Assembly: GCA_007120565.1 (NCBI GenBank)
Contig: SKNK01000529.1
Span: 1 to 5,380 of the forward strand
DNA from: Nitriliruptoraceae bacterium
GTDB lineage: Bacteria > Actinomycetota > Nitriliruptoria > Nitriliruptorales > Nitriliruptoraceae
Direction of reading: 5' to 3'
Length of the DNA: 5,380 nt
Position numbers and translations under genes: made by a program. The notes under the pieces are model-generated. The model was not told the DNA's origin. It did no database searches and worked only from the letters and a program-made list of their open reading frames with translations. This document shows, one piece after another, positions 4,962-5,380 of the stretch (its first letter is position 1; every line of letters begins with the position of its first letter).

Positions 4962-5380
4962 GCTCGGGGGCTGCACCCGCGGCAGCGTCTCGAGGGCACA
5001 CGGAGACGGGCCCGGTCCTGCTGGATGCCGTCGACGTCACCCGGATCTACCGGATCGGTCAGGACGTCGAGGTCCCCGCCCTGCGCGGGGTCAGCTTCCA
5101 GGTCGACCGCGGGGACCACGTCGCCATCATCGGCTCCTCTGGGTCCGGCAAGTCGACGTTGCTCAACCTGTTGGGGGCGCTGGACCGTCCGACGGGTGGG
5201 CAGGTGTTCTACGACGGCCGTGACGTACGTAGCCTCAACGATGCAGAGCTCGCGGAGCTGCGCAACCGTCGCATCGGGTTCGTGTTCCAGTCCTTCCAGC
5301 TCCTACCGCGCCTGACCGCCATCGACAACGTGGCTCTGCCGCTGCTGTACCGGCCCGGGAGCGCCCGCAAGCGGCGGGAA
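4958..5380 (+). CDS. ABC transporter ATP-binding protein (LolD/MacB type), 3'-truncated
   Basis: The first 141 codons of an ATPase running off the right edge with no stop; family members are about 220-260 aa, so roughly 55-65% is visible. The GTG start overlaps the adaptor TGA in a GTGA, giving tight coupling and equal expression. An Ala/Ser/Gly-rich leader (about 1-18) precedes the fold. Visible elements in order: A-loop aromatic Y31 (VTRIYRIG), the strand before the nucleotide site (ALRGVSFQVDRGD, 41-53), Walker A GSSGSGKST (59-67, K65), GALDRPTGGQVFYDGRDV (73-90), and the Q-loop FVFQSFQLLPRLTAIDNV (108-125, Q111), whose wording is typical of the LolD/MacB/FtsE-like exporter branch. The LSGGQ signature, Walker B and H-loop lie beyond the window. 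It should power export on the cytoplasmic face with an FtsX/MacB-type permease, presumably the next gene. Substrate unknown. Confidence 0.95.
   Translation, partial: MSSGAAPAAASRGHTETGPVLLDAVDVTRIYRIGQDVEVPALRGVSFQVDRGDHVAIIGSSGSGKSTLLNLLGALDRPTGGQVFYDGRDVRSLNDAELAELRNRRIGFVFQSFQLLPRLTAIDNVALPLLYRPGSARKRRE

Overview
The window is very GC-rich, gene-dense DNA with every supported gene on the + strand and GTG, TTG and ATG all used as starts. It looks like an actinobacterial (Actinomycetota) chromosome. The best lineage evidence is a mycothiol-type glycosyltransferase (MshA) followed by a YbjN-domain gene and then proC, a neighbourhood I recall from mycobacteria (Rv0486, Rv0487, ... Rv0500) and, for mshA-ybjN, from streptomycetes. 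The sequence does not fix the genus. A strikingly acidic, lysine-free exported protein hints at a salt-tolerant or deep-branching lineage, but that is inference.

Layout: (1) 2-751, the 3' part of a CelD/BcsL-type (Acetyltransf_6) acetyltransferase, cut by the left edge. (2) 753-2021, mshA, starting one base after the previous stop. (3) 2070-2543, a YbjN-domain protein. (4) 2621-3433, proC, with a TTG start behind a strong Shine-Dalgarno. (5) A 94-base gap (3434-3527) opening with a bulged 10-bp hairpin right after the proC stop, the most terminator-like structure here. (6) 3528-4961, a lipoprotein membrane-fusion/adaptor subunit. (7) 4958-5380, the N-terminal 141 residues of a LolD/MacB-type ABC ATPase, cut by the right edge and overlapping the adaptor stop in a GTGA.

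The left block is housekeeping: MshA catalyses the first step of mycothiol synthesis and ProC the last step of proline synthesis, with a small YbjN protein of unclear function between them. The tight coupling of the acetyltransferase to mshA is the least expected part. The right block is the start of a MacAB/YknXYZ-like exporter operon: adaptor, ATPase and, presumably beyond the window, an FtsX/MacB-type permease. I see no tRNA, rRNA, CRISPR array, insertion sequence or phage gene. All intergenic stretches are under 100 bases. No clearly novel system is visible; the findings are mostly unusual details within known families.
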